From: JALZKA01 sp963786495
Lineage (GTDB): Bacteria > Actinomycetota > Thermoleophilia > Solirubrobacterales > 70-9
Assembly (NCBI GenBank): GCA_963786495.1
Contig: CAWAZL010000002.1
Span: 1,498,471 to 1,562,470, forward strand
Reading direction: 5' to 3'
Length of the DNA stretch: 64,000 nucleotides
Position 1 is the stretch's first letter; each line of letters starts with the position of its first letter. The notes below the pieces were generated by a model. That model made no database searches. It was given only the letters and a program-made list of their open reading frames with translations, and was not told the origin of the DNA. The translations under genes and the position numbers were made by a program. Positions 1-8,478 of this stretch are shown piece after piece.

Positions 1-989
1 ACCGCGATGTAGTTCTTCTCCATGTCCACCATGCTCGAGAACTTGAGCCACGCGAGCTCGCCTTGGCGGTCCGAGCCGGGCAGCGATCCCTGAAGGACAT
101 CGGTGGCAGTGCCCGGCATTGGCAGGCGGATGTGGTTGGCATGGAACTCGGGGGTCGCCTTCGGCTCCATCCCGTGCTCGTCGCCGAAGTCTTTGACGCT
201 CGTGTCGACCCCTTCGGCAAACTTCGTGATCATGCGGATCAGGCGTCCGCCCAGCGGCTGGCTCGCTCGCGCTTCGTGCGCTGCCGCGGAGTCGGGGTTC
301 GTCCCGCCCCAGCTGACGTCCGCCTCCTCGAGCACCTCGTCGCGGATCCGGCTGCCGGCCTTCCCGCCGGCCCCAGCCAGGAGGTCCAGGTGCTCCTCGT
401 CCACCTCGCCGTCAGCCCGGTGCTGGCCGCGGTACTGCGGGCACTCGCAGGTGAACACGCCGTTGTCGAGGCGAAAGCCGAAGTCGACCGGTGTGTTCGA
501 CGCAAGCCAGTCGATGAACGACGGCGGGAACATCTGCCGCAGCCAGGTGTGATCCTGGCCCTTCGCCACCTCGACGATGTAGCGGCGGTCGAGCTCAGTC
601 GACTCGAAGCCGCCGACGTCCTCGCGGGGCCGCCGGTCGTTGGCCCAGTAAAAAAGCGCCGGCTCGAGGCCCTCCGTGCGCACCGAGAGCATCGGCAGGT
701 AGCCGACCGACTCCGGGATGCGGCAAACCATGATCGTGTGCTGCTGCGCGACGTTCATGCCGAAGGTCTTGCCGTAGAGCGCCTGGTGGCGCAGCCGTCC
801 GGGGACCCCACCAGGGAGCTTCCCGGCCACCGACCAGCATGCGTGCCGGATCCCCCCGGTCTGCTCGCGGGGCAGGGGCATTCCCGGCCAGATCAACTCG
901 GGCCGGACCACCAGGTTGCGCTCGGCTGCATAGGCCTCGAGCTTGGCCTCGGTGCGCTCCAGTCCCTCGAGTGCCGCGGATGCGTCCAC
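1..989 (-). CDS. Hypothetical protein, C-terminus beyond window
   Basis: This open frame runs off the left edge, so about 329 residues are visible and the C-terminus is missing. The GTG at 987-989 is the first possible start, because an in-frame TAG lies 9 bases upstream of it. The product begins VDASAALEGLERTEAKLEAY and is soluble, with no signal peptide or membrane segment in the visible part. It has a short cysteine pair (CEC) near residue 180 and several Trp/Tyr-rich stretches. I do not recognise a family and assign no function. A perfect 14-bp palindrome sits just upstream of the start. Coding character is good and the competing frames on the other strand look like shadows. Confidence 0.6.
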   Translation of the reverse strand, partial: MDASAALEGLERTEAKLEAYAAERNLVVRPELIWPGMPLPREQTGGIRHACWSVAGKLPGGVPGRLRHQALYGKTFGMNVAQQHTIMVCRIPESVGYLPMLSVRTEGLEPALFYWANDRRPREDVGGFESTELDRRYIVEVAKGQDHTWLRQMFPPSFIDWLASNTPVDFGFRLDNGVFTCECPQYRGQHRADGEVDEEHLDLLAGAGGKAGSRIRDEVLEEADVSWGGTNPDSAAAHEARASQPLGGRLIRMITKFAEGVDTSVKDFGDEHGMEPKATPEFHANHIRLPMPGTATDVLQGSLPGSDRQGELAWLKFSSMVDMEKNYIA

Positions 990-1001
990 GGCGGCAGCCT
1001 A

Positions 1002-1015
1002 AACGCCCGGGCGTT
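1002..1015. promoter_or_regulatory. Perfect 14-bp palindrome, possible operator
   Basis: AACGCCCGGGCGTT is a perfect palindrome located 12 bases upstream of the GTG start of the leftmost gene. Its size and position would suit a TetR-type operator, but no regulator gene is adjacent. It could also act as a short hairpin after the proline-rich ORF. Confidence 0.35.
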
Positions 1016-1021
1016 CTAGGT

Positions 1022-1222
1022 CTAGATCGGCGCCGGGTTGGGAGTAGGTGGGACCGGACCCGGCGGCTCCATGGGCGGCTCGACCGGAGGCTCTGGATCG
1101 GGCTCCGGGGGCAGCGGGCTGGGGTCGGGTCCAGGCGCGGGTGGGCTTGGATCGGGCGTGCCCGGACCGCCGGGCCCGGGCGGCACGGGGGTTTCGAGCG
1201 TAGGGGCGGCGAATGGGTTCAT
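1022..1222 (-). CDS. Proline-rich small ORF, doubtful
   Basis: A 66-codon frame starts with ATG 29 bases after the acyltransferase stop on the same strand. The product is almost entirely Pro, Gly, Glu and Asp in PEP/PDP-like units, with no signal peptide or membrane segment. It could be a surface or linker-like peptide, or simply a low-complexity GC-rich frame. Position and direction are the only support that it is a gene. Confidence 0.3.
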   Translation of the reverse strand: MNPFAAPTLETPVPPGPGGPGTPDPSPPAPGPDPSPLPPEPDPEPPVEPPMEPPGPVPPTPNPAPI

Positions 1223-1251
1223 GCACTCCGCCTACCCGGCAGAGGGCCCGC

Positions 1252-2337
1252 TCAGTCGAACCGGCCCTGTTCAGCCTCGGTTCGCTCGATCTTCGAATCG
1301 ATCCAGTCGTCCATGTCCTGCCAGTTGCGATAGAGCCACTCGGTCCGTCCGGCCTCGTCATCGGGTATCTCCGCGGCCGGCACGCGCCAGAACTTGACGC
1401 CGATCACCGAGCCGACCAGCTCTCCCGCCCAGACGTCCGAGACGTACTGGAAGCCGTCGAAGCCGACATGCCCGCAGAAAACGACGTCCACATCAGGCGC
1501 ATTGTCAATGAGGGCAAGTGGTCCGCCGAGCCGCGGTGGAAGAAGGTGCTTGAGCCGGTCGGCAAGCGGCCCGACCTCGGGCTGGCGCTCCCGGACGATC
1601 TCCTGCGCGCGCTTGAGCTTTGCCGGCGTGAACCGTGTGCCCTCGGGATAGATCAGGATGCCCTCGCCCTCGACCAGGTCCTCCGTCAGCTGGAGCAGCC
1701 GGCTGACCTCGCCCTCCGTATCGCCCGATCCGCGGCGAACGAAGTTGGTTGGAACCCAGCGCCCGCCGATGTCAATCGTCGGGATCATCTGAAGCTCGCG
1801 CTTGATCACGTAGCGCAGGCCAATTCCGTGCGTCCGGGAGACGATCGTGTCCGGGACCATGTTGTCGATGATCGATGCGTGGCGGAGCATGACGATCACC
1901 GGGCCTGGCGCCGCCTGATCGAGTCCCTCGATCTCGAACCGAAGGCCGAAGAGGACCCGGATGCCGCTCAGGTGGCTCGTGCACCAATGAACGCGCAGGC
2001 GATAGAGGAGGACCCGCCGCCGCTTGGATCCCACGCCGAACGACGCACCGGTCACGATCCAGATGCCGAGGATGGCGACCAGCGCGCGCATCTCGCCGAA
2101 CAGGAACCACCACCCGAAAGCGGTCAGGCGCACGGCAACCCACGGCTTACGACGCTTCAGCCAAAGGACCAGGTCGACGAGGGCGGCGCCGACGAGCAAT
2201 ACCGGCAAGAGCACCGTGACAAGGACGAACGCGATGATCTCGAGCGTGATGCCGCGCACCCGCCTGACGATCCTCGCGCCAAGCGGCCCGTCGTCGCGAA
2301 AGAGCGGCGACTCGCCGACGTTCGAGATCTTCTTCAC
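1252..2337 (-). CDS. Membrane-bound PlsC-like acyltransferase
   Basis: The 361-residue protein has two hydrophobic segments (about residues 30-60 and 70-100) followed by an acyltransferase domain of the LPLAT/PlsC type. Motif I is HASIID (H153, D158), the catalytic His-x4-Asp pair. Motif III is YPEGTRF (230-236), which binds the phosphate of the acceptor. By family, it transfers an acyl chain to a lysophosphatidate-like acceptor at the inner membrane. It is longer than typical PlsC (about 240 residues) because of the N-terminal membrane region, so the acceptor may differ. It is read away from the ferritin-like gene, from the short gap at 2338-2381. The long frame on the opposite strand is a shadow. 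Confidence 0.85.
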   Translation of the reverse strand: MKKISNVGESPLFRDDGPLGARIVRRVRGITLEIIAFVLVTVLLPVLLVGAALVDLVLWLKRRKPWVAVRLTAFGWWFLFGEMRALVAILGIWIVTGASFGVGSKRRRVLLYRLRVHWCTSHLSGIRVLFGLRFEIEGLDQAAPGPVIVMLRHASIIDNMVPDTIVSRTHGIGLRYVIKRELQMIPTIDIGGRWVPTNFVRRGSGDTEGEVSRLLQLTEDLVEGEGILIYPEGTRFTPAKLKRAQEIVRERQPEVGPLADRLKHLLPPRLGGPLALIDNAPDVDVVFCGHVGFDGFQYVSDVWAGELVGSVIGVKFWRVPAAEIPDDEAGRTEWLYRNWQDMDDWIDSKIERTEAEQGRFD

Positions 2338-2381
2338 CTCGCGAAGTTAACCGCGCCGGAGCGCTGGGCATATTGATCCTG

Positions 2382-2825
2382 ATGAGTAAAGAGGAAGAAA
2401 CACTTGACGTAGAGGCCGCGATCGAGCGCCTGAACCAGGCTCTGCGCCTTCAGTACCGCTCGGCGCTCGGGTACACGCTTGCCGCGGGCGGCATGTTCGG
2501 CTTCGAGTATCAGGGCTTTTCGTCCGAGCTTGCCGAGTTCGGCAGAGCCGAGATCGACGACACGAGGCGGCTGGTCGAAAAGGTCACCACTCTCGAGGGC
2601 GATCCCACCACCGAGATCGCTCCGCTCGATTGGAGCGATCAGCCCGAGAAGGTCGTCAAGTGGCTCATCTCATCCGAGGAGGAGACGATCGAGGCTTTGC
2701 AAGCGGCCATCGAGCCGACGGGCCGAGAGGGAGTGTCCGAGGCTCTTGAGCACCTGCTCGAGCATTTGATTCTCCGCAAGCAGAACCAGGTGGACTTCCT
2801 CATCCGGGCGAGCCGACGGCCCTGA
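2382..2825 (+). CDS. Ferritin-like / bacterioferritin-type protein
   Basis: This 147-residue, mostly helical acidic protein fits the four-helix ferritin-like superfamily. An Leu-x2-Gln-Tyr-Arg helix appears near residues 26-30, followed by YTLAAGG, an Glu-Phe-Gly-x-Ala-Glu-Ile helix and a C-terminal EHLLEHLI helix with Glu and His residues. By family it would bind iron or protect DNA, but I cannot confirm a complete di-iron set from sequence alone. I chose the ATG at 2382 (MSKEEE) over a TTG 9 bases upstream. It diverges from the acyltransferase gene and precedes the cupredoxin-like lipoprotein by 59 bases. Confidence 0.7.
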   Translation: MSKEEETLDVEAAIERLNQALRLQYRSALGYTLAAGGMFGFEYQGFSSELAEFGRAEIDDTRRLVEKVTTLEGDPTTEIAPLDWSDQPEKVVKWLISSEEETIEALQAAIEPTGREGVSEALEHLLEHLILRKQNQVDFLIRASRRP

Positions 2826-2884
2826 TCCTCCTCCGCTGACCCCACTAGGCTGCGGGCCGTCCGTCCAACTACATAGGAGGCAGT

Positions 2885-3377
2885 GTGAAGTTCGCAGCTG
2901 TTGCCGGGGGGAACCGCAAGCTCGCAAGTCTCGCGATCGCTGGAGCCCTCGCGTTTGGCGTCGCCGCATGCGGCGACGACGACGACGAAGGCTCGGAGAC
3001 CGACGAGCCTGAAACCGCGGAAACCGAGAGCGCCGAGGAGGTCACGGTCACCGCGACCGAGTACGAGTTCGACCTCTCGGCAACGCCCACGGCCGAGACC
3101 GAAGAGGTCACGTTCGATAACCAGGGCGAGGAATTCCACGTGATGGTGTGGGCGCAGATCGCCGAGGGCGTCTCGCTCGAGGAGGCCATCGAGGCCGAGG
3201 GTGAGAAGGGAACCGCCACGCTGGTGGCCCAGGCCGAAGCCGCGCCCGGCGAAGTCCACGACCGTCGAGGTCGAGGAAACGCCGGAGGCAGGCCCGTACG
3301 TGATGCTCTGCCCGATCGAGGGCAAGGAAGGCGCTCACTACGAGCTCGGCCAGCTCGAGGAGTTCGACGTCGAGTAA
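2885..3377 (+). CDS. Cupredoxin-like lipoprotein, broken by a frameshift
   Basis: A GTG start at 2885 lies 4 bases after AGGAGG. The N-terminus has a signal peptide ending in a lipobox (VAAC, followed by a Gly-Asp/Glu-rich linker). The mature part fits a blue-copper fold: EEFHVM supplies one His, and MLCPI plus GAHYELGQL give the Cys and second His. The reading frame changes near 3245-3252: the N-terminal frame ends after EAAPG, and the next frame continues STT/VEVEE to the TAA at 3375. One extra base (or two lost) explains this. In the last motif a Gln sits where azurin-like proteins have the axial Met. Likely role is periplasmic or surface electron transfer or copper binding (inference). 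Confidence 0.65.
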
Positions 3378-3389
3378 TTGACGCGTGTT

Positions 3390-3416
3390 GCCGCCGGCCC
3401 AGCGCGGGCCGGCGGC
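3390..3416. terminator. Bidirectional hairpin between convergent genes
   Basis: An 11-bp perfect stem, GCCGCCGGCCC with GGGCCGGCGGC, has a 5-base loop. It lies between the convergent cupredoxin-like and oxoamine synthase genes and probably ends both transcripts. There is no strong T tract. Confidence 0.7.
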
Positions 3417-3430
3417 GGCTACGCCTTGGG

Positions 3431-4621
3431 TCAGGTGGTCAGGCCGAGCTCTCGGCCGACCGCGCCGATCGCTGCCGCGGCGCTGTCGAGCTGTTCGGGC
3501 TCGAGAGCGGCGGAGACCTGGACGCGCACCCGGGCCGTGCCCTCCGGCACGACCGGGTATCCGAAGCCGGTCGCGTAGACGCCGCGCTCCAGCAGCATCT
3601 GGCTCGCCCGGATGGCGTCGGGCGTGGCGCCGACGATGATCGGAACGATCGCGCTCTCGCCGTCGAGCGGCTTGAGCCCGGTCTCCTTGATCGCCGCGCG
3701 GATGTGAGCGACGTTCCGGTGAAGCTTCGCGACCCTGGCCGGGTCTTCCCTGAGGACGCCGAGCGCGGCCCGCGCACCGCACGCCACAGACGGTGGCAAG
3801 CCGTTAGAGAAGAGCTGAGCGCGAGAGCGCTGCTCGAGAACGTCGCAAAGGACGCGGCTGCCCGCGACGAATCCTCCAGCGGCACCGCCGAGCGCCTTGC
3901 CGAGCGTTCCGGTCAGGACGATCTCTTCGCGCCCGAGCAGGTCGAACCGCTCCATGACGCCGCGGCCCGTCTGGCCGACCGCGCCGATCCCATGGGAATC
4001 GTCGACGATCAGGGTCGCGTCGTGCTCGGCGGCCACCTCCGCGAGCTCTGATACGGGGGCGAGGTCGCCTTCCATGCTGAAAACGCCGTCCGTCACGATC
4101 AATCTTCGCTCGGTCGCGGGGGCTTCGCCCAATACCCGGCGCAGGTCATCGACGTCGGAGTGCTCGAACACGGCCTTGTGCGCGGGACGGGCGAGGCGCA
4201 TCCCGTCGATGATCGAGGCGTGGTTCAAGCGGTCGGAGAAGATCGCGGCCGGCACGTCGCAGAGTGCGTCCAGGAGGGCCGCATTAGCGTTCCAGCACGA
4301 GGTGTACGTGAGCGACGCCGGGGTGTGCAGGAACTCGGCGAGGTCGCGCTCGAGCTCGACGTGGGGCTCGAACTTGCCGCAGATGAACCGCACCGAGCCC
4401 GTTCCGGCGCCGAAGCGAAGGAGGCCGTCGGTGGCGGCCGCGACCACGAGCGGGTCGGCCGCCAGGCCCAGATAGTCGTTCGAGCAGAGGCAGATCACCT
4501 CGCCGCGCCCTTCGATCTCGACTACCGGGCCCTGAGGGGAGGTCAGCACCGGGATCGACTTGCGCGTACCGGCCTCGTCCATGGAGTCGAGCTCCGCGGC
4601 GAGCTGCGCGTCGAGCGTCAT
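3431..4621 (-). CDS. Alpha-oxoamine synthase family PLP enzyme (KBL/BioF-like)
   Basis: This 396-residue enzyme condenses an amino acid with an acyl-CoA thioester, by family rule. Visible family motifs are CSNDYLGLA (47-55), RLNHASIIDG (131-140), the cofactor motif DDSHGIGAVG (207-216) and TGTLGKALGG with the PLP lysine at K242. These fit both 2-amino-3-oxobutyrate CoA ligase (glycine + acetyl-CoA) and 8-amino-7-oxononanoate synthase. No biotin gene or threonine dehydrogenase is nearby, so neither name is secure. It is the last gene of the long minus-strand operon: its ATG overlaps the TGA of the upstream aminotransferase (TGATG). The start MTLDAQ was chosen for that overlap, since the longer upstream frame is arginine-rich shadow. 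Confidence 0.85.
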   Translation of the reverse strand: MTLDAQLAAELDSMDEAGTRKSIPVLTSPQGPVVEIEGRGEVICLCSNDYLGLAADPLVVAAATDGLLRFGAGTGSVRFICGKFEPHVELERDLAEFLHTPASLTYTSCWNANAALLDALCDVPAAIFSDRLNHASIIDGMRLARPAHKAVFEHSDVDDLRRVLGEAPATERRLIVTDGVFSMEGDLAPVSELAEVAAEHDATLIVDDSHGIGAVGQTGRGVMERFDLLGREEIVLTGTLGKALGGAAGGFVAGSRVLCDVLEQRSRAQLFSNGLPPSVACGARAALGVLREDPARVAKLHRNVAHIRAAIKETGLKPLDGESAIVPIIVGATPDAIRASQMLLERGVYATGFGYPVVPEGTARVRVQVSAALEPEQLDSAAAAIGAVGRELGLTT

Positions 4622-5995
4622 CAGCGGGCGGCGAGAACGGCTTCGATCGTCGCGCCGACGATGTCGTAGACACCCTCGAGCGCAGCGGCAGGCATGATCA
4701 GCGACGGCTGGATGTTGACCGAGGTGCTCGACGAGTCCGCGAGCACGCCGCGGCGGACCATCTCGCCCGCAACCGCGTGCTGAAGGCCCGAGTCGAGGTT
4801 GGCGGTCTCGCGATCCGTGACGAACTCGATCGCCTGGAAGCATCCCTCCGCTCGAACGTCGCCGATCACCTCATGGCGATCCCGCAGCTCGCCCAGGCAC
4901 TTTCGCGCCACGGCCTCGAGCGTCGCCCACGTTCTCGAGCACCGGCTCGGCCTCGAAGACGTCGAGCGTCGCGATGGCCGCCGCGCATGCGCCGGGAAGC
5001 CAGGCCCACGTGCTGCCGGTGGGAACGTCGTCGATCTCGCCCAGCACGCGCTCGGTGCCGAGGAGGGCGCCGATCGGCATGGCTCCGCCGCCGAGCGCCT
5101 TGCCCAGGCACATCAGGTCAGGTTCGACACCCCAGCGCTCGACGGCGAACAGGGTTCCTGACCGGCCCATGCCGGTCTTTACCTCGTCGGCGCAGAGAAG
5201 CCAGTCGTGCTCGCTGCAAAGCTCCGTCAGGGCGGGCCAGAACGAGTCCGGGGGAGCCACACACCCGCCCGAGCCCAGGATCGGCTCGATGACGACGCCG
5301 GCAACGTCGGCGGGGTCGAGGGCGTGGAAGAGGAGGTGGTCGCGGATGAAGTCGACCGTCGAGTCGCCGCTGCCGCCGGGGCGCGGATCTTTGAAGGGCG
5401 AGCGGTACGCATGCGGATATGGCACGTGTGCGAAGCCGGGCACCAGGGCGCGCAGGCCGCTCGAAATCTCGTTGGCCTCGGCGCCAAGCGCGGCGGTCGT
5501 GGTCGACTCGCCGTGATAGGAGCCGTGGAATCCGATGATTACTGGCCGCCCGGTCGCGCGCCGCATCATCTTGATGGCGGTCTCGACGGCCTCGGTCCCG
5601 TTGAGGGCGATGTCATAGCGCGTGAGACTCTTCGGCGCCACGTCCAAAAGACGCTCGCCCAACTCTGCGGTCAACTCGGTCACAAGCGAGTGGCTGTCCT
5701 CGTTTCCGAACCTCTCGACCGCGGCAAGCGCAGGCTCCAGGATCTCGCGCCGCCCTGCTCCCAGCGGAACCGACGCTGACGAGGAGATGCAGTCGATGAA
5801 GACGTTGCCGTCGGCGTCGGTCACCGTCCAGCCCGCCTTGTCGGCGACGGCCAAGGGCAGGACGTCCCCGGCGAGCCCCGCGTAGGCCGTGCGCTCCACC
5901 CGCTCCAGGATCTCCCGGCTCTTCGGTCCCGGCGGCTCAGTCGTGATCGACGGTGCCTGGATCTCGTCCCAGGCCGGGGGGTAGAGCGGGCTCAT
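4621..5995 (-). CDS. Class III aminotransferase, frameshifted
   Basis: This is a fold-type I PLP aminotransferase of class III (ornithine/GSA/AGT2 group). Motifs are NGTEAVETAIKMMRRATGR (132-150), FHGSYHG (156-162), CADEVKTGMGR (268-278) and LGKALGG with the PLP lysine at K299. The frame breaks near 4918-4921: residues up to VLENVGDA are in one frame, and VARKCLGELRDRHEV to the end is in the next. One extra C, or two missing bases, restores about 457 codons. Its ATG overlaps the stop of the FAD oxidoreductase (ATGA). Amino donor and acceptor are unknown. The operon context suggests removing the amino group from the imported substrate. Confidence 0.8.
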
Positions 5996-7620
5996 TTTCG
6001 GCCTCTGAAGCGCGAGCCGATGTTCTTGGTCTCACGAATCACTTCGCGGGCGCAGTTCCGCCCGTTCGCGCCCGTCACGCCGCCACCAGGATGAGTGCCG
6101 GCGCCGCAGATCCAAAGGTCCTTGATCGGCGTCCGGTACTCGCCCCAGCCGCGGACTGGGCGGAGGTTGAAGAGCTGGTCGAAGGCCATCTCGCCGTGGA
6201 GCGCGTGCCCGCCGCCGATGCCGAGAACGCGTTCGAGGTCCGGCGGCGCCAGCACCTGGCGCTCCAAGATCGAGCCCGGCAGGTTCGGGAAGTACTCGCC
6301 GATCTTCGCGATCGCGCGATCGGCGACCTGGTCGCGGATGTCGTCCCAGCTGCCCTCCGCGAGCGTGTACGGCTGTGAGTTGACGTCGATCGTGACCACG
6401 TGCCTCCCCTCGGGTGCCAGCGACGGATCATGAACGGTCGGCATGCAGAGCTCGATGTGGGGATCCAGGGCGGGACGGCCCGCCCGCGCCTCGGCCTGCG
6501 CCTCGTCCATCTGAGCGATTGTCGGATTGATCTCGGCGATGCCGCCGTGATAGGGCTGGACGCCGCTGGCGCCGATCGCGTCCGCCATGGGGAGCTGGTC
6601 GACGGCGAGGTTGATCTTCACGCTCGTTCCTTCGCACCTGTACGCGCGGAGCGCGGCACCAAATCGCTCGGGCAAGAGCCCCTCGCCGACGAGGCCCAGC
6701 AGGGTCGTCTTCGGGTCGGCGTTCGAAAGCACGCGGCGCGCGCGGATCTCCTCGCCGCTCGCGAGAACGACTCCGGCGGCACGGCCGTCCTCGACGGCGA
6801 TCCGATCGACGGGAGCTTCGGTCCTGACCGTGGCGCCGGCCTCGCGCGCGGCGTCGGCCATCGCCTCGGGCAGGCGGCCGATGCCCCCACGGACGAAGCC
6901 CCACTGCCGGATGCCGCCGCCCGCCTGCTCGGAGGCGTGGTCGTGAAGGAGGACGTATGCGGTTCCCGGGGTGGATGGGCCCGCCGTCGAGTCGTTGATC
7001 GCGTGCCAGCCGAGGGCCGCGAGGACCTGCTCGGACTCGAACCACTCGCGCAGGTACTGAGTGGCGGACGTGCCGAACAGGAAGGTCGCGTCGGCGATGA
7101 GCGAGCGGTGCCGGGCCGCCATGCCGCCGAGCTTGGCGAGCCTCGCGAGCTCACGCGGCCGAAGGTTTCGTGGGTCGGGGGGTGTCGTGTCGATCAGCGG
7201 CGTGATCAGGCCGGCGATATCGGCCAACTCCTCCTCGAACGAGGGGAGGGCACGCGCATCGGCTGAGGAGAACTTCTCGAACTCGCGCTGAGTGGCGGAC
7301 AGGTCGTCGTCGAGGAGAAGCGAAGAGCCGTCAGGCCCCAGGTTCAAAGCGGGTCCTGCCGGATCGACCGTGATCCCGCGCTCGACCAGGCGAAGATCCC
7401 GCCAGATGGGCTCGCGCAGCATGCTGAGGACGTAGGCCCCCGTTGACGCGAAGTAGCCGGGAGCGAACTCCTCGGTCACCGCGCAGCCGCCGACGATCTC
7501 GCGACGCTCCAGGACGACCGTCTCGAGGCCGGCATTGGCCAGGTAGTAGGCCGCGACCAGACCGTTGTGGCCGCCGCCGACGATCGCGATATCCCAGGTC
7601 TTGGCAGCCGCGGCGCTCAT
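5992..7620 (-). CDS. FAD-dependent oxidoreductase, phytoene-desaturase-like
   Basis: The 542-residue protein opens with a Rossmann FAD motif (IVGGGHNGLVAAYYL, about 13-27), followed by ERREIVGG. It ends with the C-terminal FAD-binding signature WICGAGTHPGGGV. This layout belongs to the amine oxidase / CrtI-like flavoprotein superfamily. No carotenoid genes are present, so pigment synthesis is unlikely. In this operon it more plausibly oxidises an amine or hydroxy-acid intermediate (inference). The true start is the ATG at 7620 (MSAAAAKT), which overlaps the permease stop by 4 bases. The frame continues upstream in arginine-rich shadow of the permease gene. Confidence 0.8.
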   Translation of the reverse strand: MSAAAAKTWDIAIVGGGHNGLVAAYYLANAGLETVVLERREIVGGCAVTEEFAPGYFASTGAYVLSMLREPIWRDLRLVERGITVDPAGPALNLGPDGSSLLLDDDLSATQREFEKFSSADARALPSFEEELADIAGLITPLIDTTPPDPRNLRPRELARLAKLGGMAARHRSLIADATFLFGTSATQYLREWFESEQVLAALGWHAINDSTAGPSTPGTAYVLLHDHASEQAGGGIRQWGFVRGGIGRLPEAMADAAREAGATVRTEAPVDRIAVEDGRAAGVVLASGEEIRARRVLSNADPKTTLLGLVGEGLLPERFGAALRAYRCEGTSVKINLAVDQLPMADAIGASGVQPYHGGIAEINPTIAQMDEAQAEARAGRPALDPHIELCMPTVHDPSLAPEGRHVVTIDVNSQPYTLAEGSWDDIRDQVADRAIAKIGEYFPNLPGSILERQVLAPPDLERVLGIGGGHALHGEMAFDQLFNLRPVRGWGEYRTPIKDLWICGAGTHPGGGVTGANGRNCAREVIRETKNIGSRFRGRK

Positions 7621-8462
7621 GACTCCAGCTGCTTGATCTTCGTCAGGCGGTAGGCGACCAGCGCGAACAGCGCCGAGGCTCCGAGCATGAGCATGCTCAT
7701 TGCCGCACCGCCGTTCAAGTCGCCGCTCTCGAGCACCAAGTCGTTCACCACGTTCCCCAGCATGTAGCCCTCCGTGCCACCTACGAGGGCCGGGCTGGCG
7801 AAGTCGGTGAAGAGCGGGATATAGACGAGGAGCAGCGCCACGAAGATCCCGGGCGCGATCAGCGGCAGCAGGATCCGCCGGAATGTCGTGAACCACCCCG
7901 AACCGAGGTCGCGTGCAGCCTCGAAGATGTTGCGATCGATCGCCTTCATCGCGGCGTAGATGGGGATCACCGTGTACGTCAGGTAGCTCGTCGAAAGCAC
8001 GACGATCACGGCGAACTTGCTGAACAGGAGCGCGTCTATCGGCGCGTCGATCAACCCGATCTCCATCAGCGCCGAGTTGATGAGGCCCTCGCGGCCGAGC
8101 AGCATCCGCCAGGCATAAATCCGCACCATCGGGTTGAGCTCATCGGCGAGGACCAAAAAGAGCAGCAGGCCAAGCTCGAACTTGCCCGCCTTGTAGGCCA
8201 GGACGTAGGCAAGGGGAATCGCGATCACGAGCTGGATCAGCATCGCGAGGGTCGCGATCTGGAAGGTGGTCAGCGCGACGTCGCGGTAGAGCGGGTCTTC
8301 GAGGACGGTCGTGAAGTTCGTGAACGTCCAGCCGCTATCGCCGGAGAGCACGCCGTAGTGGAGCGCGATGAAGAGCATCACGAACATGGGCGCAAGGAAG
8401 AACGCGGCCAGGATCGCCGTGGGGACGCCTAGGAAGCTGAAAGCGCGAAGGTGGTCTCGCAT
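7617..8462 (-). CDS. ABC transporter permease, PotB-like
   Basis: The 281-residue integral membrane protein has about six hydrophobic segments. It carries the EAA loop of importer permeases (EAARDLGSGWFTTFRRI...P), which docks the ATPase. Sequence style and pairing fit the spermidine/putrescine/opine importer class. It sits 17 bases after the second permease and overlaps the FAD oxidoreductase start by 4 bases. The substrate cannot be read from the sequence. Confidence 0.9.
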   Translation of the reverse strand: MRDHLRAFSFLGVPTAILAAFFLAPMFVMLFIALHYGVLSGDSGWTFTNFTTVLEDPLYRDVALTTFQIATLAMLIQLVIAIPLAYVLAYKAGKFELGLLLFLVLADELNPMVRIYAWRMLLGREGLINSALMEIGLIDAPIDALLFSKFAVIVVLSTSYLTYTVIPIYAAMKAIDRNIFEAARDLGSGWFTTFRRILLPLIAPGIFVALLLVYIPLFTDFASPALVGGTEGYMLGNVVNDLVLESGDLNGGAAMSMLMLGASALFALVAYRLTKIKQLES

Positions 8463-8478
8463 CAGCGTGTCGCCCCCG

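Noticed and set aside
1213..2376. Large plus-strand frame opposite the acyltransferase
   Set aside because: It has no family pattern and a biased composition typical of a shadow of the real minus-strand gene.
3378..4051. A longer C-terminus for the cupredoxin-like lipoprotein
   Set aside because: The extension is arginine-rich and overlaps the oxoamine synthase on the other strand. The family motif ends at the TAA at 3375.
5952..6378. Plus-strand frames over the FAD oxidoreductase
   Set aside because: Shadows with arginine/alanine composition and no ribosome sites.
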